A stretch of 64,000 nucleotides of DNA from Telluria aromaticivorans. GTDB lineage: Bacteria > Pseudomonadota > Gammaproteobacteria > Burkholderiales > Burkholderiaceae_D. This document shows positions 28,123 through 38,433 of the stretch, piece after piece. The DNA lies in the NCBI RefSeq assembly GCF_013003915.1, contig NZ_JABAIV010000008.1, forward strand, positions 62,001-126,000. Direction: 5' to 3'. The position numbers and the translations under genes were made by a program. The notes beneath the pieces are model-generated. The model was not told the origin of the DNA. It did no database searches and saw only the letters and a list, made by a program, of their open reading frames with translations. Numbering within the stretch: the first letter of the stretch is position 1; each line of letters starts with the position of its first letter.

Positions 28123-28269
28123 ATTCCGCCGCACAACGTCGTGAACTCTGTCGCACATTGTCATGAACTCTGCCGCACAACGTCGTGAACTCTGCCGCAC
28201 ATTGTCATGAACTCGGCCGCACAACGTCATTAACTCTGCCGCACATTGTCATCAATTCTGCCGCACATC
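28116..28269. repeat. Seven tandem 22-bp units after recN
   Basis: Unit 1 starts at 28116 and contains the recN stop codon. Units end alternately in CGCACAAC and CGCACATT around a common GAACTCTGCCG-like core, giving a 44-bp higher-order period. The seventh unit abuts a palindromic repeat. There are no spacers, so it is not a CRISPR array. Confidence 0.9.
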
Positions 28270-28377
28270 GTAGGGTGGGCAAGTTTCTTGCCCACGCGTT
28301 CAACCAGCGCGTGAATAATCGCGTCGCCGCACTGCAAGCGTGATTTGAACGCGTGGGCAGGAACCTGCCCACCCTAC
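28270..28377. repeat. Nested palindromic repeat, copy 4
   Basis: GTAGGGTGGGC begins directly after the tandem repeat; the left arm hairpin is GGGCAAG/CTTGCCC and the right arm reads TTGAACGCGTGGGCAGG to CCTGCCCACCCTAC. Both cores are short. It lies between tandem genes recN and ohr. Confidence 0.9.
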
Positions 28378-28444
28378 GGGCCAACTTGATTCGCGATTCT
28401 GTGGCAAAGTCATGGCTCGTCCACCACCACTGAAGGGAGTTCGA

Positions 28445-28873
28445 ATGAGTATCGATAAAGTGCTGTACCGCGCCCAGGCGACGTCGCAGGGCGGCCGCGA
28501 GGGGACCTCGAAAAGTTCCGATGGTGTACTTGATCTGAAGCTGAGCACGCCGAAGGAACTCGGCGGCGGTGGTGGTCCGGGTTCCAATCCCGAGCAGCTG
28601 TTTGCGGCCGGCTATTCGGCCTGCTTCCTCGGTGCGCTGAAGTTCGTGGCCGGCCAGCAGAAGATGACCTTGCCGCCGGACCTGACCGTCAAGGGCGACG
28701 TCGGCATCGGCCCGATCCCGACCGGCTTCGGCATCGAAGTCGACCTGACCATCCACGGCCCCGGCATGGATCCGGCCCAGCTCAAGGAACTGGTCGACAA
28801 GGCCCACATCGTCTGCCCGTATTCGAATGCCACCCGCAACAACATCGACGTGCGCCTGAACACGACCACCTGA
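28445..28873 (+). CDS. ohr: Organic hydroperoxide resistance protein Ohr
   Basis: 142 residues from ATG at 28445, with GGGAG upstream. It is a thiol peroxidase for organic and fatty-acid hydroperoxides. The reactive cysteines are C60 ([20 protein letters not shown]) and C124 ([17 protein letters not shown]), spaced as in characterised Ohr. [20 protein letters not shown] is the family's N-terminal block. No OhrR-type regulator is next to it. It is separate from the OsmC paralogue at 23518, so the organism carries both subtypes. Confidence 0.94.
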   Translation: MSIDKVLYRAQATSQGGREGTSKSSDGVLDLKLSTPKELGGGGGPGSNPEQLFAAGYSACFLGALKFVAGQQKMTLPPDLTVKGDVGIGPIPTGFGIEVDLTIHGPGMDPAQLKELVDKAHIVCPYSNATRNNIDVRLNTTT

Positions 28874-28954
28874 CCCGCTGTTGTCCGCCGTACACATGTG
28901 CGGCGGCAGGACGCCACTTTATAATAGCGGGCGTCCGTCCAACCTTCCCCGCCC

Positions 28955-30085
28955 ATGCCATCCAGAAAAGAACCGCCCTTCACCCACGGCACCGTGTCCG
29001 CGAACGCCATCGTGCTGGTCAACCTCGGCACGCCCGATGCACCGACCCGCAAGGCCGTGCGCCGCTACCTGAAGGAGTTCCTTTCCGACCCGCGCGTGGT
29101 GGAGATCCCGGCCAGGGTCTGGTGGTTCATCCTGCACCTATTCATCCTGCCTTTCCGCTCCGGCAAGTCGGCCGCCAAATACCGCACGATCTGGACCCGC
29201 GACGGCTCGCCGCTGAAGCTGCATACCGAAAATCAGGCGGCGCTGCTCGACAAGATGCTGCACGAGCGCGGCCATGAAGCCGTGAAGGTGGTGATGGCGA
29301 TGCGCTACGGCTCGCCTTCGCTGCCCGAGGTGCTCGATCGCCTGAAGGCAGAGCATTGCGAGCGGATCGTGGTTTTGCCCGCCTATCCGCAATATTCCGG
29401 CACCACCACCGCCTCGGTCTGGGATGCCGTTTATGCCTATTTTGGCAAGATCCGCAACATCCCCGAACTGCGCCTGGTCAAGCACTACCATGACCACGAA
29501 GGCTATATCGAGGCGCTGCGCGAGAGTGTGGAATCCTATTGGGAGGCCCACGGCCGCGGCCAGAAGCTGGTGATGAGTTTCCACGGCATCCCCAAGCGCA
29601 CGCTGCTGCTGGGCGACCCGTATTTCTGCGAATGCCAGAAGACCGCGCGCCTGCTGGCGGCCGCGCTGGGCATGGGGGCGGACGAATACATCGTCACTTT
29701 CCAGTCCCGCTTCGGCAAGGCCGAATGGCTCCAGCCCTACACCGCCCCGACCGTGCAACAGCTGGCGCGCGAGGGTTTGGAGCGGATCGACGTGATCTGC
29801 CCGGGTTTCACCAGCGACTGCCTGGAAACCCTGGAGGAAATCAATATGGAAGTGCGGCACGATTTCGAGGCTGCGGGCGGCAAGGAATTTCACTACATCC
29901 CCTGCCTGAACGAATCGCCGGCCTGGATCACCGGGTTGGCCGAGATCGCCGAACAGCACCTGATCGGCTGGCCGACCATCCTCACGCCCGCCCAGCGCGC
30001 GGCCCAGCGCCGTGACGCCCAGGTCGGCGCCCAGCATGCAGCCCAGCTTGGTGCTGAAGCTGGTGTTGCCGACATGTTAAAATAG
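28955..30085 (+). CDS. hemH: Ferrochelatase
   Basis: 376 residues. It inserts Fe2+ into protoporphyrin IX in the last step of heme synthesis. Landmarks in order: AIVLVNLGTPDAPTRKAVRR, YLKEFLSDPRVVEIP, VVLPAYPQYSGTTTASVWDA, the catalytic His in MSFHGIPKRTLLLGDPYFCE, DEYIVTFQSRFGKAEWLQPY, ICPGFTSDCLETLEEI and the Glu in CLNESPAWI. The C-terminus has an Ala/Gln-rich extension (AQRAAQRRDAQVGAQHAAQL) beyond the usual end. ATG at 28955 lies 30 bp after a TATAAT (28920-28925). A palindromic repeat follows 10 bp after the stop. Confidence 0.97.
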   Translation: MPSRKEPPFTHGTVSANAIVLVNLGTPDAPTRKAVRRYLKEFLSDPRVVEIPARVWWFILHLFILPFRSGKSAAKYRTIWTRDGSPLKLHTENQAALLDKMLHERGHEAVKVVMAMRYGSPSLPEVLDRLKAEHCERIVVLPAYPQYSGTTTASVWDAVYAYFGKIRNIPELRLVKHYHDHEGYIEALRESVESYWEAHGRGQKLVMSFHGIPKRTLLLGDPYFCECQKTARLLAAALGMGADEYIVTFQSRFGKAEWLQPYTAPTVQQLAREGLERIDVICPGFTSDCLETLEEINMEVRHDFEAAGGKEFHYIPCLNESPAWITGLAEIAEQHLIGWPTILTPAQRAAQRRDAQVGAQHAAQLGAEAGVADMLK

Positions 30086-30095
30086 TTGCTTGCCC

Positions 30096-30257
30096 GTAGG
30101 GTGGGCGTAATTCCGGGCACTGCCCGGAATTACGCTCACGCGGTGATACGTTGCGGCGAGATCATCCGGCACGAAAGCGGAGCCGTCATCGATCACCGCG
30201 TGGGCGGCACACATGGCGCGAGCGAATCGCATCACCGAGTGGAGCCGCCCACCCTAC
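30096..30257. repeat. Nested palindromic repeat, copy 5
   Basis: The left arm contains the internal palindrome GTAATTCCGGG-CACT-GCCCGGAATTAC (partly shared). Inner motifs ACGCGGTGAT and ATCACCGCGTGGGC are inverted relative to each other. It ends GCCCACCCTAC. It lies between hemH and a small minus-strand gene, so the neighbours converge. Confidence 0.88.
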
Positions 30258-30266
30258 GAAAAGCGC

Positions 30267-30359
30267 TCAGGGCGTCGCGCCGATTCCCACGTAGCACAGC
30301 CACACCAGCACCGCGAGGGTGTACAGGACGACGGCGCCGCTGATCAGTTGTAATCTCAT
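30267..30359 (-). CDS. Very small single-helix membrane protein (30 aa)
   Basis: ATG at 30359 is preceded by GGGAG at 8 bp. The product MRLQLISGAVVLYTLAVLVW plus LCYVGIGATP is almost entirely one hydrophobic helix. Small size and a good ribosome site suggest a real short membrane peptide, but coding status cannot be proven by eye. It is divergent from grpE, whose heat-shock promoter lies upstream. Confidence 0.4.
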   Translation of the reverse strand: MRLQLISGAVVLYTLAVLVWLCYVGIGATP

Positions 30360-30502
30360 GAAGTCTGCTCCCAGGTCTCTGCGGCCCCCATGCCGCACCC
30401 TTTGAGGAAGAGTAAGACTTTTAACTGGGAAATGATTCAGGGAAACCGTAAATCTTGTAACAAATAATTTCCGAATTTTCATCATGGGATCTCTGCAATC
30501 CC

Positions 30503-30530
30503 CTTGAAAATGTAGGAGATCACCCCATCT
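30503..30530 (+). promoter_or_regulatory. Sigma-32 heat-shock promoter of grpE
   Basis: CTTGAAA (30503-30509), a 13-bp spacer and CCCCATCT (30523-30530) match the RpoH consensus CTTGAAA-N11-16-CCCCATnT very well. It lies about 70 bp before the grpE start. Confidence 0.85.
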
Positions 30531-30598
30531 GCGGGCCTGTGTGTCAGGCAGGATACGTTACCAATTAAGCCAAGTCCTTGATTCTAGGAGTTTTTTCG

Positions 30599-31195
30599 AT
30601 GCAAGACCAAGAAAACCAAGAGGTGTCCCAGCAATCGCCGCTTGATGCCGCCATTGCTGATGCAGCTACCGAGGCCGCACAGGCCGGCGCCGGCCAGGCG
30701 GGTGTCCCGCCAAGCACGGCCGAGATGTCGGGCCAGTCCGACCTGGAAGCGCAATTGAGCGCCACCGAAGCCAAGCTGGCCGAAATGCACGATGCTTTCA
30801 TGCGCGCCAAGGCTGACGCGGAGAACATCCGCCGCCGCGCCCAGGAAGACGTGACCAAGGCCCATAAATTCGCCATCGAAAGCTTTGCCGAGGCCATGGT
30901 GCCGGTGCGCGACAGCCTGGAAATGGCGCTGAAAGTCGAGACGCAAACCGTCGACGCCATCCGCGAAGGCGTGGAAATGACGCTCAAGCAACTGAGCGCC
31001 GCCTTCGAAAAGAACCGCGTGCTGGAAGTCATGCCGCAAGCGGGCGAGAAGCTCGACCCGAACAAGCACCAGGCCGTTGCCGTGGTGCCGTCCGAGCAGG
31101 AGGCCAATACCGTGGTCACCGTGCTGCAAAAGGGATACATGATCGCCGACCGCCTGTTGCGTCCGGCAATCGTGACGGCCGCCGCGCCGAAGTAA
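30599..31195 (+). CDS. grpE: Nucleotide exchange factor GrpE
   Basis: 198 residues from ATG at 30599 (TAGGAG upstream). GrpE releases ADP from DnaK. The N-terminal ~60 residues are acidic, Ala/Gln-rich and probably disordered. The long dimerising coiled coil follows ([40 protein letters not shown]), then the beta-domain with [39 protein letters not shown] and [20 protein letters not shown], the family signature. It has its own sigma-32 promoter and is followed by a second heat-shock promoter before dnaK. Confidence 0.97.
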   Translation: MQDQENQEVSQQSPLDAAIADAATEAAQAGAGQAGVPPSTAEMSGQSDLEAQLSATEAKLAEMHDAFMRAKADAENIRRRAQEDVTKAHKFAIESFAEAMVPVRDSLEMALKVETQTVDAIREGVEMTLKQLSAAFEKNRVLEVMPQAGEKLDPNKHQAVAVVPSEQEANTVVTVLQKGYMIADRLLRPAIVTAAAPK

Positions 31196-31243
31196 GTGGA
31201 AGTGACGCTGCGGCGCGCTCGTCAGGGTTTCAATCAGTATCCC

Positions 31244-31271
31244 CTTGAAAGCACGCAGTTTTTCCCAATAT
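31244..31271 (+). promoter_or_regulatory. Sigma-32 heat-shock promoter of dnaK
   Basis: CTTGAAA (31244-31250), a 13-bp spacer and CCCAATAT (31264-31271) have the same spacing as the grpE promoter. It lies 45 bp before the dnaK start. Confidence 0.8.
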
Positions 31272-31315
31272 TGAATCCATCCGAAACTAAGCGTTTTATA
31301 TAAAAGGAACACATC

Positions 31316-33262
<1,947 letters not shown>

Positions 33263-33270
33263 TCCCGGCC

Positions 33271-33351
33271 GGGGCAAGTCGTTCGACTTGCCCCGATCCG
33301 AGGGAACCGCCGAGCCGCTGCGACCACATGGTTCCCCGGCTCGGTTTTTTT
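33271..33351 (+). terminator. Two hairpins after dnaK, the second a Rho-independent terminator
   Basis: GGGGCAAGTCG/CGACTTGCCCC (33271-33294) is followed by CCGAGCC (33310-33316) pairing with GGCTCGG (33338-33344) and a run of seven T. Partial termination here would set the dnaK/dnaJ ratio. Confidence 0.8.
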
Positions 33352-33395
33352 GCATAGATCGTTGTATCAGTACATAACAAAGCAAGGTGCCGCCT

Positions 33396-34529
33396 ATGGC
33401 AAAGCGTGATTTTTACGAGATCCTGGGGGTCGCGAAGAATGCGTCGGAAGACGACATCAAGAAGTCGTATCGCAAGCTCGCGATGAAGTACCACCCCGAC
33501 CGCAATCCCGACAACAAGGAAGCGGAAGAGAAGTTCAAGGAAGTAAAAGAAGCCTACGAGATGCTGACCAATCCGGAAAAGCGCGAAGCGTATGACCGTT
33601 ATGGTCACGCCGGCGTGGATCCGAACATGGGCGGCGGCGGAGGCGGCGGTGGCTTCGGGGCCGGCGGTTTCGGCGACCTGGGCGACATCTTCGGCGACAT
33701 CTTCGGCGGCGGCCGTGGCCGCGGCGGCAGCAGCGGACCGCAGGTTTACCGCGGCGCCGACCTGCGCTACAACCTCGAGATCACGCTCGAGCAGGCGGCC
33801 AACGGCTACGAGACCACGATCCGCGTGCCGAGCTGGGACAAGTGCGACACCTGCCACGGCAGCGGCGCCAAGCCGGGCACCCAGCCGGTCACCTGCACCA
33901 CCTGCGCCGGCCACGGCCAGGTGCGCATGCAGCAGGGCTTCTTCAGCATCCAGCAGACCTGCCCGAAATGCCACGGCAACGGCAAGATCATCCCGGATCC
34001 TTGCGCGGCCTGCGGTGGCGCCGGACGCATCAAGCGCAACAAGACGCTGGAAGTGAAGATCCCGGCCGGCATCGACAACGGCATGCGTATCCGCTCGACC
34101 GGCAACGGCGAGCCGGGCACGAATGGCGGGCCGTCGGGCGACCTGTATGTGGAGATCCACATCAAGCCGCACGCCGTGTTCCAGCGCGAAGGCGACGACC
34201 TGCACTGCGAGATGCCGATCTCGTTCAGCAAGGCTGCCATTGGCGGCGAGATCGAGGTGCCGACCCTGACCGGCAAGGTGTCGTTCACGGTGCCCGAAGG
34301 CACCCAGACCGGCAAGACCTTCCGCCTGAAAGGCAAGGGCATCAAGGGCGTGCGTTCGGGCTACGTGGGCGATTTGTTCTGCCACGTGGTGGTCGAGACC
34401 CCGGTCAAGCTGACCGACAAGCAGAAAGACCTGCTGCGCGAGTTCGAGCGCTCGACCAACGAGGGCGGCGCCAAGCACAGCCCGCAGAGCAAGGGCTGGA
34501 TGGACAAGGTCAAGGACTTCTTCGAGTAA
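33396..34529 (+). CDS. dnaJ: Chaperone DnaJ (Hsp40)
   Basis: 377 residues from ATG at 33396. It stimulates the DnaK ATPase and delivers substrates. The J-domain (1-70) carries the HPD motif in [19 protein letters not shown] Gly/Phe-rich linker follows. The four zinc-binding repeats are [24 protein letters not shown] and CAACGGAG. The C-terminal substrate domain includes [20 protein letters not shown] and [19 protein letters not shown]. It is transcribed after dnaK past a strong hairpin and is followed by its own terminator and a palindromic repeat. Confidence 0.98.
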   Translation: MAKRDFYEILGVAKNASEDDIKKSYRKLAMKYHPDRNPDNKEAEEKFKEVKEAYEMLTNPEKREAYDRYGHAGVDPNMGGGGGGGGFGAGGFGDLGDIFGDIFGGGRGRGGSSGPQVYRGADLRYNLEITLEQAANGYETTIRVPSWDKCDTCHGSGAKPGTQPVTCTTCAGHGQVRMQQGFFSIQQTCPKCHGNGKIIPDPCAACGGAGRIKRNKTLEVKIPAGIDNGMRIRSTGNGEPGTNGGPSGDLYVEIHIKPHAVFQREGDDLHCEMPISFSKAAIGGEIEVPTLTGKVSFTVPEGTQTGKTFRLKGKGIKGVRSGYVGDLFCHVVVETPVKLTDKQKDLLREFERSTNEGGAKHSPQSKGWMDKVKDFFE

Positions 34530-34541
34530 GGAGTTGTCACG

Positions 34542-34577
34542 AACCGTCGGCGGCGCGAGCCCCCGGCGGTTTTTTTC
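34542..34577 (+). terminator. Rho-independent terminator after dnaJ
   Basis: AACCGTCGGCGG pairs imperfectly with CCCCCGGCGGTT and runs into seven T. It directly abuts palindromic repeat copy 6. Confidence 0.78.
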
Positions 34578-34710
34578 GTAGGGTGGGCGGCTTCGCCGCC
34601 CACGCGGTCAAACCACGGTGATTCTGCCTGCGTGGCGCTTCATATCCAACTATCACCGCGTGGGCGTTCGTAACCCAGGCCACTGGCCTGAGTTACCCCG
34701 CCCACCCTAC
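34578..34710. repeat. Nested palindromic repeat, copy 6
   Basis: The left arm hairpin is GGGCGGC-TTC-GCCGCCC. The right arm has the palindromic insert GTAACCCAGG-CCACTGG-CCTGAGTTAC (one side imperfect). The inner motif ATCACCGCGTGGGC is present. It lies between tandem genes dnaJ and can. Confidence 0.88.
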
Positions 34711-34759
34711 AACTGCCCGGCATTGACACGCTCGGGACACATCGACACAGGGAGAAAAA

Positions 34760-35452
34760 TTGGAAAATAAAACAGGGGTGACTGCGGAAGACCTTTTCGC
34801 ACGCAACCGCACATGGGCTGCCTCGATGGTGGCCGAAGACCCGAACTTCTTCAAGGACCTGGCAGCGCAGCAGGCGCCTGAATACCTGTGGATCGGCTGC
34901 TCCGACAGCCGCGTGCCGGCCAACGAACTGCTGGGCATGGCGCCGGGCGAACTGTTCGTGCACAGGAACATCGCCAACGTGGTCGTGCACTCCGACCTGA
35001 ACTGCCTCTCCGTGCTGCAGTTCGCGATCGACGTGCTGAAGGTGAAGCACGTGATCATCTGCGGCCACTACGGCTGTTCGGGTGTGCATGCGGCGCTGAC
35101 CGGCCAGCGCGTCGGCCTGGCCGACAACTGGCTGGGCCACGTGCGCGACGTGCGCGAAAAGCACGGCAAATACCTCGGCAACGTGGTCGGCCGCGCCGCG
35201 ACCAACCGCCTGGTGGAACTGAACGTGGCCGAGCAGGTGATCAACGTGGCGCAGACGACGGTGGTGCGCGACGCCTGGGAACGCGGCCAGCCGCTGACCA
35301 TCCACAGCTGGGTCTACGGCGTGCACGACGGCCTGCTGCGCGACCTCGGCATCACCATTGGCAGCCAGGACGAAATCGCGCCCAAGCTCGAGCGCGTGCT
35401 CAATGGTTACCTGGACGGGGGACAAGTACGTGACGAACGGCGCGGACAGTGA
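34760..35452 (+). CDS. can: Beta-class carbonic anhydrase
   Basis: 230 residues. It interconverts CO2 and bicarbonate. Zinc ligands are in the E. coli Can positions: C47 and D49 (YLWIGCSDSRVPANEL), H103 and C106 (VIICGHYGCSGVHAAL). RNIANVV and DNWLGHVRDV are also conserved. The start is a TTG at 34760, chosen because CAGGGAG lies 5 bp upstream and the sequence MENKTGVTAEDLFARN aligns with relatives; no ATG exists before the conserved region. The 3' end overlaps the MazG-like gene by 23 bp. Confidence 0.94.
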   Translation: MENKTGVTAEDLFARNRTWAASMVAEDPNFFKDLAAQQAPEYLWIGCSDSRVPANELLGMAPGELFVHRNIANVVVHSDLNCLSVLQFAIDVLKVKHVIICGHYGCSGVHAALTGQRVGLADNWLGHVRDVREKHGKYLGNVVGRAATNRLVELNVAEQVINVAQTTVVRDAWERGQPLTIHSWVYGVHDGLLRDLGITIGSQDEIAPKLERVLNGYLDGGQVRDERRGQ

Positions 35453-35798
35453 TTTAACCCAGCTGCGCGACATCGTCCGCGCATTCGTGGACGAGCGCGA
35501 CTGGGACCAGTTCCATACGCCGAAGAACCTGGCCTCGGCCTTGACGGTGGAGGCGGCCGAGCTGCTGGAGCATTTCCAGTGGCTGCAGCATGGGCGCGTC
35601 GACGAACTGGGCGCGGACAAGCTGGTGGAAGTGCGGCACGAGATGGCCGACGTGCTGGTCTACCTGGTGCGTTTGGCCGACAAGCTCGACGTCGACCTGT
35701 TCGGGGCGGTGGAGGAGAAGATGGTGCTCAACCGCGAGAAGTACCCGGCGGAGCAGGTGCGCGGGGATGCGCGGAAGTATTATGAGTACAAGAAGTAA
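35430..35798 (+). CDS. MazG-like nucleotide pyrophosphohydrolase
   Basis: 122 residues from GTG at 35430, preceded by GGGGGA; ATG at 35403 is an alternative giving 131. The all-alpha NTP pyrophosphohydrolase signature is seen: EERDWxQFH-like VDERDWDQFHTPKNLASALT, the metal-binding EAAELLEHFQW and the second ExxD helix VEVRHEMADVLVYLVRLADK. The C-terminal REKYPAEQVRGDARKYYEYK is typical of the dCTPase/MazG-like group that cleans non-canonical nucleotides. The gene overlaps can, so it is translationally coupled and co-transcribed, though no functional link is known. Confidence 0.85.
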   Translation: MTNGADSDLTQLRDIVRAFVDERDWDQFHTPKNLASALTVEAAELLEHFQWLQHGRVDELGADKLVEVRHEMADVLVYLVRLADKLDVDLFGAVEEKMVLNREKYPAEQVRGDARKYYEYKK

Positions 35799-35846
35799 GA
35801 CAGGCCAGGGCCGGCCCCGCCGAACAGGCGCGGCCGGCCCCAGGCG

Positions 35847-37301
35847 TCAGATCCCGCCCATGCAGATGTATTTCACCACCAGGTAGTCGTCCATGCCGTA
35901 GGTCGAGCCTTCGCGCCCCAGGCCCGACTGCTTGACGCCGCCGAACGGCGCCACCTCGGTCGAGATCAGGCCGGTGTTCACGCCCACCATGCCGGTCTCG
36001 ATGGCCTCGGCCACGCGCCACACGCGCCCGATGTCGCGCGCGTAGAAATACGAGGCCAGTCCGAACTCGGTGGCATTCGCCAGGTTGACCACTTCTTCCT
36101 CGGTTTTAAAGCGGAACAGCGGCGCCAGCGGGCCGAAGGTTTCCTCGGTGGCCACCAGCATGTCGGAGGTGACTTCGGTCAGCACGGTGGGCTGGAAGAA
36201 GCTGTGCCCGAGCTCATGGCGCTTGCCTCCGGCCAGCAGCCTGGCGCCCTTGCCAATGGCATCCTCGATGTGCTGCTCGACCTTGCGCACCGCTTTTTCT
36301 TCAATCAGCGGGCCCTGGTTGACGCCCTCGTCGGCGCCATTGCCCACCTTGAGCTTGCCCACCGCCGCCACCAGCTTGCGCGCGAATTCGTCGTAGACGC
36401 CTTCCTGCACGTAGATGCGGTTGGCGCACACGCAGGTCTGGCCGGCGTTGCGGTATTTCGAGGCGATCGCGCCCTCGACCGCGGCGTCGATATCGGCGTC
36501 GTCGAACACGATGAAGGAGGCATTGCCGCCCAGTTCGAGCGAGACCTTCTTGATGGTGGGCGCGCACTGCTCCATCAGCAGGCGTCCCACCGCGGTCGAG
36601 CCGGTGAAGCTGAGTTTGCGCACGATGGGGTTGCCGGTCATCTCGCTGCCAATCGCCTTGGCGTCGCCCGGCACCACGCTGAACACGCCTTTCGGTACGC
36701 CCGCGCGTTCGGCCAGCACGGCCAGCGCCAGCGCCGAGAAGGGCGTCAGCTCGGAGGGTTTCAGCACGATCGGGCAGCCCGCAGCCAGCGCCGGCGCGAC
36801 CTTGCGGGTGATCATCGCGGACGGGAAGTTCCACGGCGTGATCGCAGCGCACACGCCGACCGGTTCCTTGGTGACGACGATGCGGCGGTCGCCCCAAGGC
36901 GAGGCCAGGGTCTCGCCGGAAATGCGTTTGGCTTCCTCGCCGAACCACTCGAAGAACGAAGCGGCGTACGCGACTTCGCCTTTCGATTCGGCCAGCGGCT
37001 TGCCCTGTTCAAGCGTCATCAAGAGCGCCAGGTCGTCGGCGTTTTCCAGCATCAGGTCATGCCACCGCCGCAGGATCGCGGCGCGCTCCTTGGCGCTCTT
37101 CTTGCGCCAGGCCGGCCAGGCGGCATTCGCGGCTTCGATCGCACGGCGGGTTTCAAGCGCGCCCGTGTGCGGCACCAAGCCCAACGTCTCGCCGGTGGCG
37201 GGATTGGTTACGGCGACGGTTGCGCCGTCGTCGGCATCGCACCACGCGCCATCGATATAGGCGTGCTGGCGCAGCAAGGAAGGGTCTTTCAGGTTCGGCA
37301 T
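35847..37301 (-). CDS. gabD: Succinate-semialdehyde dehydrogenase (NADP+)
   Basis: 484 residues from ATG at 37301, with AAAGGAC upstream. It oxidises succinic semialdehyde to succinate, the last step of GABA degradation. The aldehyde dehydrogenase signature is complete: PWNFPSAMITRKVAPALAAG, KPSELTPFSALALAVLAE, LSFTGSTAVGRLLMEQCA, general base Glu in VSLELGGNASFIVFDD and catalytic Cys in RNAGQTCVCANRIYVQEGV (GabD signature). The end GLGREGSTYGMDDYLVVKYI is also GabD-like. It sits with puuD/puuA-like/puuC-like genes and so should finish the same pathway, though on the opposite strand. Confidence 0.93.
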   Translation of the reverse strand: MPNLKDPSLLRQHAYIDGAWCDADDGATVAVTNPATGETLGLVPHTGALETRRAIEAANAAWPAWRKKSAKERAAILRRWHDLMLENADDLALLMTLEQGKPLAESKGEVAYAASFFEWFGEEAKRISGETLASPWGDRRIVVTKEPVGVCAAITPWNFPSAMITRKVAPALAAGCPIVLKPSELTPFSALALAVLAERAGVPKGVFSVVPGDAKAIGSEMTGNPIVRKLSFTGSTAVGRLLMEQCAPTIKKVSLELGGNASFIVFDDADIDAAVEGAIASKYRNAGQTCVCANRIYVQEGVYDEFARKLVAAVGKLKVGNGADEGVNQGPLIEEKAVRKVEQHIEDAIGKGARLLAGGKRHELGHSFFQPTVLTEVTSDMLVATEETFGPLAPLFRFKTEEEVVNLANATEFGLASYFYARDIGRVWRVAEAIETGMVGVNTGLISTEVAPFGGVKQSGLGREGSTYGMDDYLVVKYICMGGI

Positions 37302-37429
37302 GATGTCCTTTGCATGGGCTGCAATTTGCAAAGCGACATAGTAGACCTTTTTGCCACGGTCCGCCGGGGTAGCGGCTGCGACGCCGTTGCTGGAAGCGGC
37401 GCCGCAGCCGCAGCGCAAGCAGCCGCGCG

Positions 37430-37978
37430 TCAGGTGCGGCGGCGGCGCGCCGCGACCAGTCCCACCAGGCCGGCACCCAGGGTGAGCAGCGTGGCCGGTT
37501 CAGGCACCTCACCAGGGCGGGTGATGTCGGCCGTCAGGACCGAATAATCGAACATGACATCCTGCGGCGAGGTGCAGATGCCCAGGAACCGGCGGTCGCA
37601 GCCGACCCGCAGCGAGACCGACAGCAGGCCGTCATCGAGGATCGAAGTCGCCAGGTCGAAGGAGTAGGTCTGGCCAAGCAGGGACACGTTCGAACGCGTC
37701 TCGCCCGGTCCGCCATCGAAGCGGAACGTCACCGTTTCGGCATGGGTGCGCAGCAGGTCGGTGATGTCATACAGCTTGATGGCGAGCGACACCGAATTGA
37801 TGATGGGGCCGGGAAGGCCATCGTCGCGCATGTCGTGCGTGTAAGTGAGCGAATTGTACGAGTTGACGTTGATGTCCCAGAACGGGTCGTAGGTATCGGT
37901 GATGATCTCGGCAGACGCTGCGCCGCATATGCCGAAGGCCAGTACTGCTGTGCCAAGAATCCGTTTCAGTGCGTTCAT
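37430..37978 (-). CDS. PEP-CTERM sorting-domain protein
   Basis: 182 residues from ATG at 37978, chosen for GGGAGAG 5 bp upstream and the signal peptide NALKRILGTAVLAFGICGAA-SA. The body has beta-strands (YTHDMRDDGLPGPIINSVSL, TVTFRFDGGPGETRSNVSLL) and two Cys (GCDRRFLGICTS). The C-terminus is VPEPATLLTLGAGLVGLVAA followed by RRRRT, a textbook PEP-CTERM. It is not related to the polyamine genes on either side and interrupts that cluster. A near-perfect sigma-54 promoter lies 63 bp upstream. Confidence 0.93.
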   Translation of the reverse strand: MNALKRILGTAVLAFGICGAASAEIITDTYDPFWDINVNSYNSLTYTHDMRDDGLPGPIINSVSLAIKLYDITDLLRTHAETVTFRFDGGPGETRSNVSLLGQTYSFDLATSILDDGLLSVSLRVGCDRRFLGICTSPQDVMFDYSVLTADITRPGEVPEPATLLTLGAGLVGLVAARRRRT

Positions 37979-38040
37979 GTTCTCTCCCAGTTTGGTTGTC
38001 GATTGCTTCCTCTTCGGCAGCGGGAAGTTAATGGCTACAT

Positions 38041-38057
38041 AGCAAGAGCCGTGCCTG
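38041..38057 (-). promoter_or_regulatory. Sigma-54 promoter of the PEP-CTERM gene at 37978
   Basis: On the minus strand the site reads CAGGCACG-GCTC-TTGCT, matching the RpoN consensus YTGGCACG-N4-TTGCW at all but one position. GG and GC are ten bases apart. Distance to the start codon fits a short leader. Confidence 0.82.
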
Positions 38058-38433
38058 TGAAAAAACATGCAGAAATTCAATTACTTGGCGGATGGAGGGG
38101 TGATCCGTCCGGCATAAGGTGTCAAATCCGGCGACACCTTCAAAAGTAATACCGGGTCATTTCTCATTATTCGGGATGAAATAAAATTTCAAGAGCCAGG
38201 TGATTCTGAAAGGAAATTTCGCACGTGCTGATGGCTTACCGTGTTGGCATGATTGTCGAGTTACCGTTAAGCTTTTGTTATGGAACCCCATTTCTCAGGA
38301 AGCTAGGCAGGAGGCAGTGCGGGGTTCGCGCTGTGTTTGATCTGGCGCATCGTTAGTGCAATTTTTGCCCACTCGCGCCCGGACCAGAATGCTCGTATCA
38401 TGGTCTCGTGCGCTTACACACAAGGTAGAGACC
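38058..38433. other. Intergenic region between the divergent PEP-CTERM gene and puuD
   Basis: No gene is seen. It holds a perfect inverted repeat AAGGTGTC (38116-38123) / GACACCTT (38133-38140) with a 9-bp loop, upstream of the sigma-54 promoter, at a distance suited to an enhancer-binding activator site. A weak sigma-70-like pair TTGTCG-N17-TGTTAT lies around 38250-38280, on the puuD side. Confidence 0.45.

Noticed and set aside
28116..28269. CRISPR array
   Set aside because: The 22-bp units are contiguous with no spacers, and no cas genes are present.
38240..38262. Sigma-54-like TTGGCATGATTGTC upstream of puuD
   Set aside because: The -24 part is good but there is no GC at the required ten-base distance.
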